Part shown: piece after piece, positions 22,447-33,166 of the stretch
How positions within the stretch are numbered: position 1 is the stretch's first letter
How the letters are laid out: each line of letters opens with the position of its first letter
NCBI RefSeq assembly: GCF_016808335.1
Contig: NC_053138.1
Location: forward strand, 58,186,951 to 58,250,950
Origin: Panicum virgatum
Taxonomy: Eukaryota; Streptophyta; Magnoliopsida; Poales; Poaceae
Reading direction: 5' to 3'
DNA length: 64,000 nt
The notes under the pieces: generated by a model
Told to the model about the DNA's origin: nothing
What the model saw: the letters and a program-made list of their open reading frames with translations, nothing else
Database searches by the model: none
Made by a program: the position numbers and the translations under genes

Positions 22447-22708
22447 GGCTGTATTTAGATCCGTAACGGTGGTAAAGAGAGTCACATCGGACACTGTAGC
22501 ACACTGTATCACTTTTCGTTTGTTTGTTGTAATTATTATCCTACCATGACCTAACTAGGCTCAAAACATTCGTCTCGTTGTGTACATCAAAACTATACAA
22601 ATATTTTTTTATTTACCTACATTTAATGCTCCATACATGAGGCAAAAAATTTAATGTGATAGGTGAATAGTGAAATTTGGAGAGAGAAATTTTAGAACTA
22701 ATCACAGC
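22447..22708. mobile_element. MITE-like element
   Basis: Imperfect terminal inverted repeats GGCTGTATTTAGATCC and AGAACTAATCACAGC bracket AT-rich non-coding sequence of a type common near grass genes (GTAACGGTGGTAAAGAGAG..AATAGTGAAATTTGGAGAG). Target duplication is not clear. Confidence 0.5.
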
Positions 22709-22769
22709 AATAAATTTATTGCCGCCGCACCAGTCATGTGTTTAGCTTTGTAGGTCATCGTGCAGCCAG

Positions 22770-23860
22770 CCTCATCATCATGATAAGTTCACTGTTCACG
22801 TCCTTATTCTTTGAACAAAACGTCTGAACTAGCATACCGTATGAGATCCTGCGCTGTTCTGTTGTGCCGGTTGCCTTGCCGGCTGTGTAGTATTGCTCCA
22901 GCACACAGCAGAGAGCAGACTCAAGCTGTGTAGTACTGCTGGTTGGTTGGTGGCAGGTGCTGATTTAGTGTAAGAGAAAAATACTATTAGTTGGTTAGAG
23001 AAGCAGCTGGTAGAACAGAGTCAGCACAAAGCAGAGAGCAGACTCTGGGTGTTGTAGCTCGCTGCACAGCGAGCACAACCAGACACATCTAAGATCCTGT
23101 TTGGTTCCAAATAAGTCACCTACTTATAAGTTAAAAAATGAAAAAGTGACTTAATTTGCCAAACAATCCTAACTTATAAGTCACCTCAACTTATAAATTT
23201 TAAATAGCTGCACCCCAACTTAAAACTTATAAGTCCTTCTTTTTTGCGTGGAGTCCATATCTTTTAAGTCACTTAACAACCAAACACCCCTGACTTATAA
23301 GTCACTGGTTAAGTTATATGACTTATAAATAGGTGACTTACTTGTTTAGAACCGCGAGCTAAAAAATCGTGTGGCGTTTCTGCGTTTTTCCAGCGCCTAG
23401 TTCATTTTCGGCGTTTCGCTGCTGCGGCCGGCCGGCCGATGCGCGTCCAACGCGATTAGTTTGGCGGGATTAATTTGCTTTTTCTGCTTATAAGCTAAGC
23501 GTACTCGATTCTAAACAGGGCCTTATTTGGAAGGACCTAAGCTACTACGCATCAGCAGCACTCGAGAGCAGTGACTAGTACGTTGGACAGCAAGGGTATG
23601 GGCCGTATGGCGGCAACCCGGCCGTCTGAGGTACCACGCCACCACACCATTCTCAATCAAGTAGCTCAAGTTTCACGGCGCTCCTCTCGACAGCAACATC
23701 GAGCGAAATTAGGCACCACTTAATGTGGCCGAAGAAGAATGAGGCAGCCTTTTCCCTTTCACCACTTGAATGAATGGCCGGGGGGGCCCGAGACGACGAC
23801 CCACCCGCAGCGCGTTGGAAATTTCCCCCAACCTGGCCTGGCCGGCACGGCAGGTTCAAT
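22770..23860. repeat. Segments shared with the AKR pseudogene region
   Basis: 22775-22850 (TCATGATAAGTTCAC..TTTGAACAAAACGTCTGAACTAGCAT..GTATGAG) resembles 28995-29085. 23620-23860 (CTCTCGACAGCAACATCGAGCGAAATT, then a CTTTTCCCTTTCACCACT block and TTCCCCCAACCTGGC) resembles 30500-30750. Both pairs are in the same order and orientation, as expected for an old tandem or segmental duplication. Confidence 0.6.
23093..23522. mobile_element. MITE, possibly two nested units
   Basis: Outer ends GATCCTGTTTGGTTCC and GATTCTAAACAGGGCC are inverted. An inner right end at 23319-23353 also pairs with the left end (CAAATAAGTCACCTACTTATAAG). Many TAAGTCA/TGACTTA words fill the interior. Flanks are TAA and TTA, suggestive of but not proof for a PIF/Harbinger-type element. 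Confidence 0.55.
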
Positions 23861-24096
23861 CCGGCTGTTTCCTAGGCGGCGCCGGTCCGATGAGAAATAC
23901 CAATGCGCCGATCGAATGGAGGCGCCGGCCTGGGCGACGATGCCCCGTGTTGATCGGGATCAGGAAGACGCGCGCGTGAAACAACGAATGGATCGAAATG
24001 ATTGGGCACCGAGACGTGGAGGTTCCGGCTGGGAGTAGTAGTAGTTGGACGTCCAGCCAATCTTAATGGAGATAACAGTGTAATGAAACTGTGCAC

Positions 24097-24183
24097 TCTG
24101 TGGCGTGGAACATGCTCGTGGACAAGTACGCCAAGTGCAACGACGTGGCGATGGCGGAGGGCCGCAAAATTGACCCAAGTTAA
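24097..24183 (+). pseudogene. Possible pentatricopeptide-repeat fragment
   Basis: One frame reads WNMLVDKYAKCNDVAMAE then a stop, close to the WN.L..MYAKCGD...A text of plant PLS-type PPR proteins. Only one partial repeat is seen, with no neighbours, so this is at most a relic. 24190-24870 is AT-rich and empty. Confidence 0.3.
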
Positions 24184-24874
24184 TTCATATAAGTGCCTTT
24201 CCCATCAAGAAAACTAAGCGTATAGTCCGCGCATTTACACTGCTAGTATTGAAAATTCAAAAATTTGCATGTCGTTGTATCTTTACTTAAAGATTATACT
24301 ACTTTTTTACCATACATCATCATGTTCATTATTATAAATTATATTTTATTATTGATTAAAACAATTCAACTATGATCTACCTATAATAACAATTTGATTT
24401 GTTGAGCATTAATAATATTATGCAGATAATTATTTTTATTTTCATTTCATTTTGATTGATTGTTGTTAGCTTTAGTTTTTATTAATAGTATATATTTGTA
24501 AATGATACATAGCTAAATGGTATTTTATATTTAATTTTTCATAATGGCATTGGTGGGTGATTTTTAATTAGGCATTAGGGTATTTTAGGTTATTTTTTTA
24601 TCGTAATGGCAGTGGTAGGTAATTTTTATTTTTCTATTTTTCTCCGATTAATGTGGGAATTTTTAGGCCTTGAGAGCGAACGTGAAAGCTCCGTTTGTTG
24701 GTCAAATAATAAGATAATAGATGTAAAAAAATATAGAAGATGCTCTATCTAGAAAGAAAATTAAAGGAAGAAAGATCAGTAACGTGCATTGAATGCCAAT
24801 AGTAGTCCTCCGTTTCTTGGACTCTTGACTTGAGCAAGTCGTCGAAAATAGCGACAGCACTAAGATTGGTCACT

Positions 24875-24882
24875 ACCCCTAT
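24875..24882 (+). promoter_or_regulatory. TATA-like box of the receptor kinase gene
   Basis: CTATTTAG about 145 bases upstream of the preferred ATG at 25024, in an otherwise pyrimidine-rich leader. This is the best core-promoter candidate. Confidence 0.35.
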
Positions 24883-25023
24883 TTAGCCCCCACCACCGGG
24901 CACCGGACAGAGCACTGCCAAGCTAGCTAGCAGCTTCAATTCCTTCTCTCCCTTTTCCTCAAACAAAACTTGGTTATCTCCCGTTGGTCCATCCCCCCCA
25001 GCAGCTCGCCATTTATCTCTGTC

Positions 25024-27402
25024 ATGCATCTTCTCCGTCCTTTTGTTCTCTCCGTGCTCCTTTTCGTCATCATCCTGCACGCACCCTCGCCCTCCGCCGC
25101 CGCAGACACGCTCCGACGCGGCCATGCACTTGCCGGCCACGACAAGCTTGTCTCGGGCAATGGCAAGTTCGCGCTCAGCTTCTTCCAACTCCAAACAGGG
25201 GCCTCCTATTACCTCGGCATATGTTTTGATAAAGTCCCCGTGCTGACCCCCGTGTGGACAGCCAACAGGGACAATCCCATCTCCAATTCCACTTCGCCGG
25301 AGCTCATCATTTCCGGCGACGGCAACATGGTTGTCTTAGCTCAGGGCACCACCATCTGGTCTACCCGGGCAAACACAACAACCAATGACACCGTCGCTGT
25401 GCTCTTGGGCAATGGCAACCTAGTTCTACGGAGCTCCTCCAACCCTTCACTCACATTCTGGGAAAGCTTCGACTACCCAACAGACACCATGCTACCTGGT
25501 GTAAAGATTGGATGGAACAAGGTCACCGGCTTGAACCGCCGACTTGTTTCGAGGAAGAATTCCATCGATCTGTCCTCAGGTCTATACTCCTCGAGGATGG
25601 ACCACGATGGGGTTGGCAGGATGATGTGGAACTCATCTTCTATGTATTGGTCCAGCACTTGGAATGGTAGATTCTTCAGCGCCATACCGGAGATGTCTGC
25701 AGGTTCCTCTATAGCCAATCAAACGTTCGTCGACAACGACCAAGAGCTTTACTACACCTACAACATCTTTGATGAGCGCATAATCATAGCCTGTGTGCTG
25801 GATGTCTCTGGTCGAAACCAAGTGCGCGTTTGGACTGGGCAAGATTGGATGACAGTGAACAATCAACCAGCACAACAGTGTGATGTGTATGCTGTCTGTG
25901 GGCCTTTCACCATCTGCTCAGAAAGCACTTCTGATGCAGATCCTTTCTGTAACTGCATGAGGGGGTTCTCTTTGAAATCACCTGCGGATTGGGAGATTGA
26001 GGACAGAACAGGAGGGTGCATCAGAAACACTCCATTGAACTGCGGCGTAGACCATGGAAATGAAACCGTTGTGGCAGACAAATTCTACCCTATGCCAGGC
26101 ATTAGGTTGCCCCAGGATGGCCGCCAAACCATGCCAAATGTGTCTAGCGCGAATGAGTGCGCACAAGTTTGTTTGAGTAATTGCTCTTGCACTGCATATT
26201 CTTACGGCAAAGATGGTTGCTCTATCTGGCATGGCGACTTACTTAATGTAGCTACTGACGGTAATCAAGAAATGATTTACCTTCGCCTTGCTGCAAAAGA
26301 GTTAGAGACTGGGAAAGGCAATAGGACTGCCATGATCATTGGTGTTGCCATTGGCACGAGCATTGTCGCTTTGGTTTTTATTCTCCTCATAGTGATTTGG
26401 AGGAGAAATGGGAAGTGGTCTAGACCCACAGTAGGCAATGATCAAGGTAGCGTTGGCATAATTGCGTTCAAAAATGCTGATTTGCAAGATGCAACCAAAA
26501 AGTTCTCGGAGAAGCTAGGCGCGGGTGGTTTTGGTTCTGTATTCAAGGGGTTCTTAAGTGACTCGATTGCCATAGCAGTGAAAAGGCTTGATGGTGATCG
26601 ACAAGGAGAGAAACAATTCAGGGCAGAAGTAAATTCAATTGGAGTCATCCAGCATATAAACTTAGTGAAATTGATCGGGTTTTGCTGCGAAGGTGATAGG
26701 AGGTTACTCGTGTACGAGTACATGCCAAACGGCTCCCTAGATTCTCACCTGTTCCAAAGTTGTGGCACAGTTTTAGATTGGAACATGAGATACCAAATAG
26801 CTCTTGGAGTTGCTAGAGGTCTAGGATACTTGCACCATGGCTGCCGAGATTGCATCATACACTGTGACATCAAACCACAGAATATACTTCTAGATGCATC
26901 TTTTGTTCCAAAAATTGCAGATTTTGGGATGGCCAAGTTACTTGGGAGGGAGTTCAGCCGTGTTGTGACTACAATGCGAGGAACTGTCGGATATCTTGCT
27001 CCAGAATGGATCAGTGGAATGCCTATTACTCCCAAAATCGATGTTTACAGCTACGGGATGGTCTTGCTAGAAATCGTGTCGGGAAAGAGGAACTGTGTTG
27101 AACATTCGTCCAGTCATACTGAAGGCCAAGGAGACTATTTACCTGTGCAAGTTGCACACAAGCTTCTCCATGGAGATATTCTGAGCATTGTGGATGCAAA
27201 CTTGCATGGTGAGGTGAACATAGAGGAAGCTGAAAGAGTTTGCAAAGTCGCATGTTGGTGCATCCAAGATCTTGAGTCTGATCGGCCCACGATGATTGAG
27301 GTGGTACAGTTTCTCGAGGGAATATGCGAACTAGAAATGCCTCCAATGCCTAGGCTACTCAGTGCTATTGCAGGAAGCAGCCTACATCACACGAGAGTGT
27401 GA
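25024..27402 (+). CDS. G-type lectin S-receptor-like Ser/Thr kinase (SD-2 type)
   Basis: A single-exon gene of 792 residues. I chose the ATG at 25024 because it starts a clean signal peptide (MHLLRPFVLSVLLFVIIL); an in-frame ATG at 24970 would add 18 polar residues. Domains in order: signal peptide to about 27, bulb-type lectin about 28-150, S-locus glycoprotein region about 185-300, Cys-rich EGF-like/PAN region about 300-425, transmembrane segment about 436-459, kinase about 497-765. Kinase motifs: G-loop GAGGFGSV (499-506), Lys520 in AIAVKRL, HCDIKPQN with catalytic Asp615 and DFG 633-635. HCD replaces HRD, so it is a non-RD kinase, a class often linked to innate immune signalling. The ligand is unknown. 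No lesions are seen; probably a functional plasma-membrane receptor. Confidence 0.93.
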   Translation: MHLLRPFVLSVLLFVIILHAPSPSAAADTLRRGHALAGHDKLVSGNGKFALSFFQLQTGASYYLGICFDKVPVLTPVWTANRDNPISNSTSPELIISGDGNMVVLAQGTTIWSTRANTTTNDTVAVLLGNGNLVLRSSSNPSLTFWESFDYPTDTMLPGVKIGWNKVTGLNRRLVSRKNSIDLSSGLYSSRMDHDGVGRMMWNSSSMYWSSTWNGRFFSAIPEMSAGSSIANQTFVDNDQELYYTYNIFDERIIIACVLDVSGRNQVRVWTGQDWMTVNNQPAQQCDVYAVCGPFTICSESTSDADPFCNCMRGFSLKSPADWEIEDRTGGCIRNTPLNCGVDHGNETVVADKFYPMPGIRLPQDGRQTMPNVSSANECAQVCLSNCSCTAYSYGKDGCSIWHGDLLNVATDGNQEMIYLRLAAKELETGKGNRTAMIIGVAIGTSIVALVFILLIVIWRRNGKWSRPTVGNDQGSVGIIAFKNADLQDATKKFSEKLGAGGFGSVFKGFLSDSIAIAVKRLDGDRQGEKQFRAEVNSIGVIQHINLVKLIGFCCEGDRRLLVYEYMPNGSLDSHLFQSCGTVLDWNMRYQIALGVARGLGYLHHGCRDCIIHCDIKPQNILLDASFVPKIADFGMAKLLGREFSRVVTTMRGTVGYLAPEWISGMPITPKIDVYSYGMVLLEIVSGKRNCVEHSSSHTEGQGDYLPVQVAHKLLHGDILSIVDANLHGEVNIEEAERVCKVACWCIQDLESDRPTMIEVVQFLEGICELEMPPMPRLLSAIAGSSLHHTRV

Positions 27403-27419
27403 TCTATAGCTTTTCAGCA

Positions 27420-27605
27420 AATCCAATAATTCATGAGAAGTCTGTCAGTTGGGATGGCAAATTTTTTTTTTCTGTAGGGTACAAATAAATTTATTTTCTG
27501 TATCATGTAATATTTTGTCTTGTAGTGTAAAAATAAATCTGTTTTCTGTAACATACAATATTTCTATGTACCCTAATATTTGTAACATGTCTTCTATGTG
27601 ACAAT
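27420..27605 (+). terminator. 3' flank of the kinase gene with duplicated AT-rich text
   Basis: Two imperfect copies of GTANAAATAAATNTNTTTTCTGTANCAT, each with an AATAAAT-type signal, lie at about 27480-27510 and 27525-27560. They are likely polyadenylation signals of the kinase transcript. Confidence 0.4.
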
Positions 27606-27960
27606 CACTATTCCAAAAATACTTTGTCCGGGGTTTGGGATTTTAGATCATAGGCGGGCGCAAACGGAGTCTACCTATGATCAAGCCAAGCGGGCCCCAC
27701 ACTAAAGGCCGGCCTGTCTCTAGAAATGTTTTATATGGGCGGGCCTATAAATATCCATTTACAGGGCCAGAGTAAAAGGCCTTTTACAGGGGCGGGTAGA
27801 CAGTAAACCGCCCTGGTGCAATAAGAAGCAAAAATATTTTTGGTGGCCGGGGACTCAAACCCCCGACCTTAAGGTTTAGAAGGGGAAGCTTTAGCATTGT
27901 GCCAGTTTGAGAAGTTCGATGTAAGTGGAATGAGAATGTCTTTTATTGTTTTTACTCAAC
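27606..27960 (+). mobile_element. CACTA-like end with tRNA-like segment (tentative)
   Basis: It begins CACTATTCCAAAAATACTTTG and continues with GGCGGGC-type inverted motifs (CAGGGGCGGGTAGACAGTAAA..CCGCCC), as in the subterminal regions of CACTA elements. At 27842-27912 the minus strand resembles a tRNA 3' half with GGGTTTGAGTCCCC in the box-B position. The opposite terminus is not visible. Confidence 0.4.
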
Positions 27961-27971
27961 ACTTTTTTTTA

Positions 27972-28964
27972 GGGATAAGTCTATTTTACAACCTCAAACT
28001 AGTCAATAAGTCTGTTTTTCAACCTCATACTACGAAACCGGGTAACATAGGCCCTCAAACTGGCAAAACCGTCCGAATCACCCCCTTGAGTACTGTAGCA
28101 AGCTGTTTTGAGGGCGGTTTTGCTACAGCAACATTTTCGAATTTCTGGAATTTCACACCTCTCAATTAAATAAGAAAGAAAGCATAGTTAATATTGTCTA
28201 AAAATCATGATATTTTTTTGGGAGGTAGATAAAAAGACAAGGAATTTATTTTGGCTAGATGTGATACATTAAACATAATGAAATTTGAATTATAAAATTT
28301 TAAATATGGGTAGAATTTAAAATTTCTTGAATTTTTGGGTTAGCTAAACCTTTGATAAAAAATGAAATAAAAATATGATAATTCATAATTTTTTATTTAG
28401 TTTAATAAGGTATTTTTTATTGGCCTAAGTTTTTATGAAAGTTTTTGAATTCCTTCGCAATGCTCAAATTTGAATCAAATTTGATTCCTCAAATTTTAAT
28501 TTATGAATTTTCTATAGAACTTGGGCCAATAAAAAGTACCTAACTAAACTAAATAAAAAATTATGAATTATCATATTTTTAATGCATTTTTATCATAGGT
28601 TTAGCTGACCTAAAAATTCAAGGAATTTTGAATTCTACCTATTTTTAAAATTTTATAATTCAAATTCCTTTATGTCTATTGTAGCACATCTAGCCAAAAT
28701 AGATTCCTTGTCTTTTGATATAACTCCCAAAAAAATATCATGATTTTTAGACAATATTAACTATGTTTTCTTTATTATTTAATTGAGAGAGGTGTGAAAT
28801 TCCAGAAATTCGGAAATTTTACTGTAGCAAAACCGCCTTTGGCTGAGTCAGGGTTGCTTTTCAAACGGTTTCGTTAGTTGGAGGTGTAGTATGTCCGGTT
28901 TCGTAGTTCAAGGGCCAAAATCGGACTATCGTGATAGTTCAGGGTTGAAAAATAGACTTTTCCC
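27972..28964. mobile_element. MULE-type foldback element, 993 bp
   Basis: Arms of about 470 bases (27972-28440 and 28511-28964) are inverted copies from the outermost GGGANAAGTCTATTTT to the inner GGCC.AAGTT..ATAGAA text. The element is flanked by a perfect 9-base duplication TTTTTTTTA (27963-27971 and 28965-28973). It has no coding capacity. A transcript could fold into a long double-stranded RNA. Confidence 0.88.
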
Positions 28965-29270
28965 TTTTTTTTAAAATGTTCAAACTTATTAGAAGAAGAA
29001 TCAGCATGCTGTCCTCATGATATCATGAGAAGTTCACATCGCTGTACTTTGAACACAACATCTGAACTAACATTCTGTATGAGGCCGTGACAATTTCACA
29101 TCCCTTGTGCTTTGGTCAGAATGTCTGAACTAGTCTGATAAACTCAAATAGTTGTACTTCGACCAGAGTGTCTGAAAATGGCGGTTTACAATCTTCGCTG
29201 GAATGAGCGGGCCGGGGATGGGAAACTAACATCAACAGGCACTATGATTAACGGATAATGAGCTGCATCT

Positions 29271-29647
29271 CTATTCCTCCACAATCTCTAGGTCTGCTGG
29301 ATCGACGGACGTGAACTCACCCTCTTGCACGAACAAGCCACTATGATTGACGATCTTCCTTTGTGGGATCTGGCTGATCTTGAGGCGGCCCTCGTCGGTG
29401 AGCTCCCAGTCGAAGATCTCGAGGTTTTGCTTGAGCCTCTCCTTGTTGTAGCTCTTGACGATGGATGTCACTCCCTGCTCGTATATCCACTGCAGTGACA
29501 CCTGAAGCCAAAGAAGGAAAAATGCTTCTACTTTAGATAGTAGCGCTAGTAACTTTCCTGGACCGCACCTAGGAGTATCGAGTCATCTGATGTCTGATGT
29601 TCCCCCAATAACACCACGAAATTGAACCTAGGCAGCAGGCTACTGAG

Positions 29648-29732
<85 letters not shown>

Positions 29733-30959
29733 AAGAAAAGGAAGTAGTCTACTAACACAGGACCAGTAGGTGAGAGCAGTGACTAGTCGGACAAGCAGCG
29801 GTGGAATTGGGGTTGGCCGGCAGGAGCCAAGGCCCCTAACAACATAATTTTCCTTTAGATAGCCATTAACCTTAGCTTAATCTTAGCCCACTTGAGCCAC
29901 AACAAAAGCCTATCGTATCATTTAGTTGTTTGGAAATCCACAATGTAGATATCTAGTCTCGGAAGTTTGCTCCATGACAGCTCGCTAGTGACTACATACT
30001 CACAACTCCATCAGCATCTCGGCGGAGGGCGCTAGATGGACTCACGTCTCACAATCGGCATCACGCGAATGTATGACAAACCGTCGTCGGCAAGCAGGCA
30101 GGCGACCATAGCCGAGATGGACGGCAACAGCAAACTCACCTGTTCCACTAATGCGATCGCATTAGCCATCACAACCATGGCTTCTGTCTATATATATACT
30201 TCTCCAGTTTAAACCTATATAAATATATGGTTCTTGATTCGCTATGCCCTGTAAACTATTGTTGATTTCGTGTCGCATGATAGAAGAGCAATAGATATTG
30301 TTTTTTTAATTAAGCCTAATATTTATAGTTGTAATTTCATAATTAAATAACCATTAAATAATATAGATTGTAACTAGCTAGTGTATATTAGCGCGGTCAA
30401 TACAAGATTAATGCAAATTGTTAAATTCTCAAACTTAGAAATAAATATCACCAGTGTTTTATTGGTCCCTTTTAAATTTCTTTCCAGTTCTGCCATTGCG
30501 TACAAGCATGAGTATAGTGGCAACCGGTCCGAGGTACCGGTACGCGCCAGCACATCATCCTCTCGAAAGCAACATCGAGCGAAATTTTATAAGCACGCCA
30601 ACGACGGAAGAGGCAGTCTTTTCTTTTTCACCACTCGAGGGGATCATGAATGACTGAATGGACCACGGACCCAATCATCACTGACCACCGCAGTGCGCTG
30701 GGAACTTTCCCCACCTTGCTGGCCGGCCACCGCGCACGCACGGCACGACTAGCTACGTGTGTGGGTGGGGCGTACCTGCGCGACGGTTTTGCCTCTGGCC
30801 TCGGCGATCTCGGCGAGCACCGGGGGCTCGAGCACGGCGTTGCCTTTCCCGTCCCAGGTCTGGCCTCCCAGCGGCGGGCGAGTACGCCGCGACGTGGATG
30901 CCCTTGTCGGCGCAGTACGACCTCAGCGTCCGCTGCTTCCACACCGGGTTCAGCTCCAC
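29271..30959 (-). pseudogene. Aldo-keto reductase (AKR4-like) pseudogene, two exons left
   Basis: Exon 30776-30959 (acceptor CTGCAG, donor GTACGC) encodes the VELNPVWKQRTLRSYC..IHVAAYSP region, then shifts frame: four extra bases come before the LGGQTWDGKGN text, which continues in another frame to KTVAQ. The last exon 29271-29501 encodes LQWIYEQGVTSIVKSYNKERLKQ and the C-terminus to a natural stop, intact. This matches the NADPH-dependent AKR4 group of grasses (deoxymugineic acid synthase-like and relatives). All N-terminal exons with the Asp-Tyr-Lys-His catalytic set are missing upstream, where the F-box gene starts on the other strand. The intron holds a long (TC)n run. Confidence 0.85.
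29649..29729. repeat. (TC)n microsatellite
   Basis: About 40 uninterrupted TC units in the intron of the AKR pseudogene. From 29760 to 30480 I see nothing else of note. Confidence 0.97.
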
Positions 30960-31223
30960 CTGCAGATCAAACAGGAGAGGACGCAGCGAGAATGCGGATG
31001 GAGGGTCGCAGTGCTTGTTGTGTACTATTTATCTTGGATCATGGAAGGACGATGGTGTCCATCGAATTCCGAGTCCGTTTCCAATCCTCTGCAGTTTGGA
31101 TTGGATCTCGTGACGTGCTTGTTCGCTCTGGTCACAATCATCATCCCCGACCCGGATTCGGCCGGCGTGCCTCCATGATATACACCTCTACCAGCAGAGG
31201 AGCATGCAGCAGGCAGACGATCG

Positions 31224-32471
31224 ATGGAGAAGCGCCGCCGCCGGATCACGGTCACGGCTGCGGCCAGCATCATCCCGGACGACCTGCTGGTCTCCGAGGT
31301 CCTCGTCCGCCTCCCGGCCAGGTCCCTCGCGCGCTGCAGGTGCGTGTGCCGCTCCTGGCGCGCCGGGATCGCCGCCGCCGCCTTCGTCCGCCGCCACCTC
31401 GAGCTGTCCCGCGCGGCGCAGTACCACCACCCCTCCGTGCTCGCCATCCCTCGCCGGATCGACTCTCTCGACAACCGCGCCACGTGCGAGGACATCAGCT
31501 TCCACCGCCTCCTCCTGCCGCCGCCAGGACCACGACGCCGGGCACGGGCTCCGCCGGAGATCGTCCACGCCGAGCTCGTCTTGGAGAAGGCCTGGCCCGA
31601 TGAGGGCATCACGCGCCTCATCGACCCCGCGCACTGCGACGGCCTGGTCGCCGTCGCCACCGTCACCGACAGGGTGTTCGTCTGCAACCCGGCCACCGGA
31701 GAGTTCGTCGCGCTGCCGCTTGGCAGCCACAACGCCGAGCTGGATCACTACGACTACGATAATTTCGTCCCGCAGGTGGCCCTCGGCTTCGACCGGTGGC
31801 GCAAACACTACGTCGTCGCCAGGTACTTCTACCGGACGTACGCCGGCGGCGGCCAGGACGATGACGTCGGCCACGAGGTGTTCGCTCTCGGAGCCGGCGG
31901 CGGCGGCTCATGGGAGCCGACGCAGGACCCGCCGCACGCCGTGGGAGTGCAGAGGCCGATGTGCACGCGGCGGGCCTTCTACTGGCACGCCGACGAGCCG
32001 GAGCCGCGGCTGATGCGGTTCGGCCTGCGGGACCGGGCGTTCGCTGTGGTGCGGCGCCCTCCCACCGGCTGGAACCCCGTCGACGACATGCTGGACCTGG
32101 AGGACGGGAGCAAGCTCTGCTACGTGCACGCCGCCGCGGACGCGTCGTTCCAGGTCTGGCTGGCCGACGACGACGACGAGGAGCTGCGGTGGTCGCTGCG
32201 CTGCCGCATCGACCTCCTCGACCCGGACCCCGGCGTCCAGTACAACTTGATGCCGGTGGCCGCCGCCGACGACGGGGACACCCTGGTGGCCCACGCCATC
32301 GGCACGCTGTGGAAGTACGACATGGGGAACCAAGGTGCGGAGGAAGCGGTGGTGGAGATGCACAACGTGATGTACGGCCGTCGGGACGGATCCAAGTTTT
32401 TTCTGGCCCAGTCATTCCATTCCGAACACCACATCCTGCCTTACATTGAGAGTTTGGTCGCGATCGCTTAG
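31224..32471 (+). CDS. F-box protein with F-box-associated domain
   Basis: A single-exon, GC-rich gene of 415 residues, complete. The N-terminal F-box is at about residues 16-58 (IIPDDLLVSEVLVRLPARSLARCR.VCRSWR), where SKP1 would bind to form an SCF ubiquitin ligase. A roughly 340-residue FBA-type (kelch-like propeller) region follows, with DPAHCDGLVAV, VFVCNPATGEFVALP and VALGFDRW motifs typical of large grass F-box families. The target protein is unknown. The upstream gap to the AKR pseudogene on the other strand is only 264 bases. No stop or frameshift is seen. Confidence 0.9.
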   Translation: MEKRRRRITVTAAASIIPDDLLVSEVLVRLPARSLARCRCVCRSWRAGIAAAAFVRRHLELSRAAQYHHPSVLAIPRRIDSLDNRATCEDISFHRLLLPPPGPRRRARAPPEIVHAELVLEKAWPDEGITRLIDPAHCDGLVAVATVTDRVFVCNPATGEFVALPLGSHNAELDHYDYDNFVPQVALGFDRWRKHYVVARYFYRTYAGGGQDDDVGHEVFALGAGGGGSWEPTQDPPHAVGVQRPMCTRRAFYWHADEPEPRLMRFGLRDRAFAVVRRPPTGWNPVDDMLDLEDGSKLCYVHAAADASFQVWLADDDDEELRWSLRCRIDLLDPDPGVQYNLMPVAAADDGDTLVAHAIGTLWKYDMGNQGAEEAVVEMHNVMYGRRDGSKFFLAQSFHSEHHILPYIESLVAIA

Positions 32472-33166
32472 AGCACGTAACTGCTAAGCTGATAACAGCA
32501 CCAAGTTGATCAAACACAATGATGGCCTGGAACTCGATCTGACTCCATCTTTACCTATTGTAGCTTGCTGCAGGTATAGTTTGACGATAGACATACAGCC
32601 ATACTATGTATCTTTTGTTTGTGTCATTAATTTGGTTTAGTGGCGAGCAGTTCCAATATGTTCATAACTTCGTACTCATGAAGTTAATGGCATCTTAATA
32701 CGTCATTTGAACTCGATCACCGTCATTTGGTTCCATATGTTCTTTGGCATTATATACAAAACTAGTTAGATTCCTCTGATAATTAATATGGCTATATTGG
32801 AAGGAAGCATCAATGGGTGAAGTGAGCAAATCCTTCATTGTGTGTATTATTGATATTTCGGATGAGAAATTTGAGCTATTGACCAGTACTATAAATCTCG
32901 CCAACACTCTCACGGTGCAACTGATCAGCCGAACACACCAGAGAAGCGGTTTACTGAGCCAGCCCAGGTTTGAGTCACGACACAAGTTTCTTATGATGAA
33001 AATGGGGACGTCTCTCCCTCTGGTCGAGTTTTTTTAGTACTATAAATTTTCAGAAACTCAGTTTTCCTTTCACTTACTAGCAGAGGCTCATATGCGGCAC
33101 ACACATATTTTAAAAAATCCAAAAAAAATTTATATCATAGTAAGGGTTGACATGTGGCAATGATAT
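32472..33166. other. Intergenic, nothing recognised
   Basis: 3' flank of the F-box gene and AT-rich sequence. Short open frames here look random. Confidence 0.6.

Noticed and set aside
29546..29758. Frame encoding an Arg-Glu repeat
   Set aside because: Simple translation of the (TC)n microsatellite.
30650..31603. 317-codon plus-strand frame
   Set aside because: Runs antisense through the AKR pseudogene exon and into the F-box gene in another frame.
31663..32517. 284-codon minus-strand frame
   Set aside because: Shadow of the F-box gene; Arg/Pro-rich without any domain.
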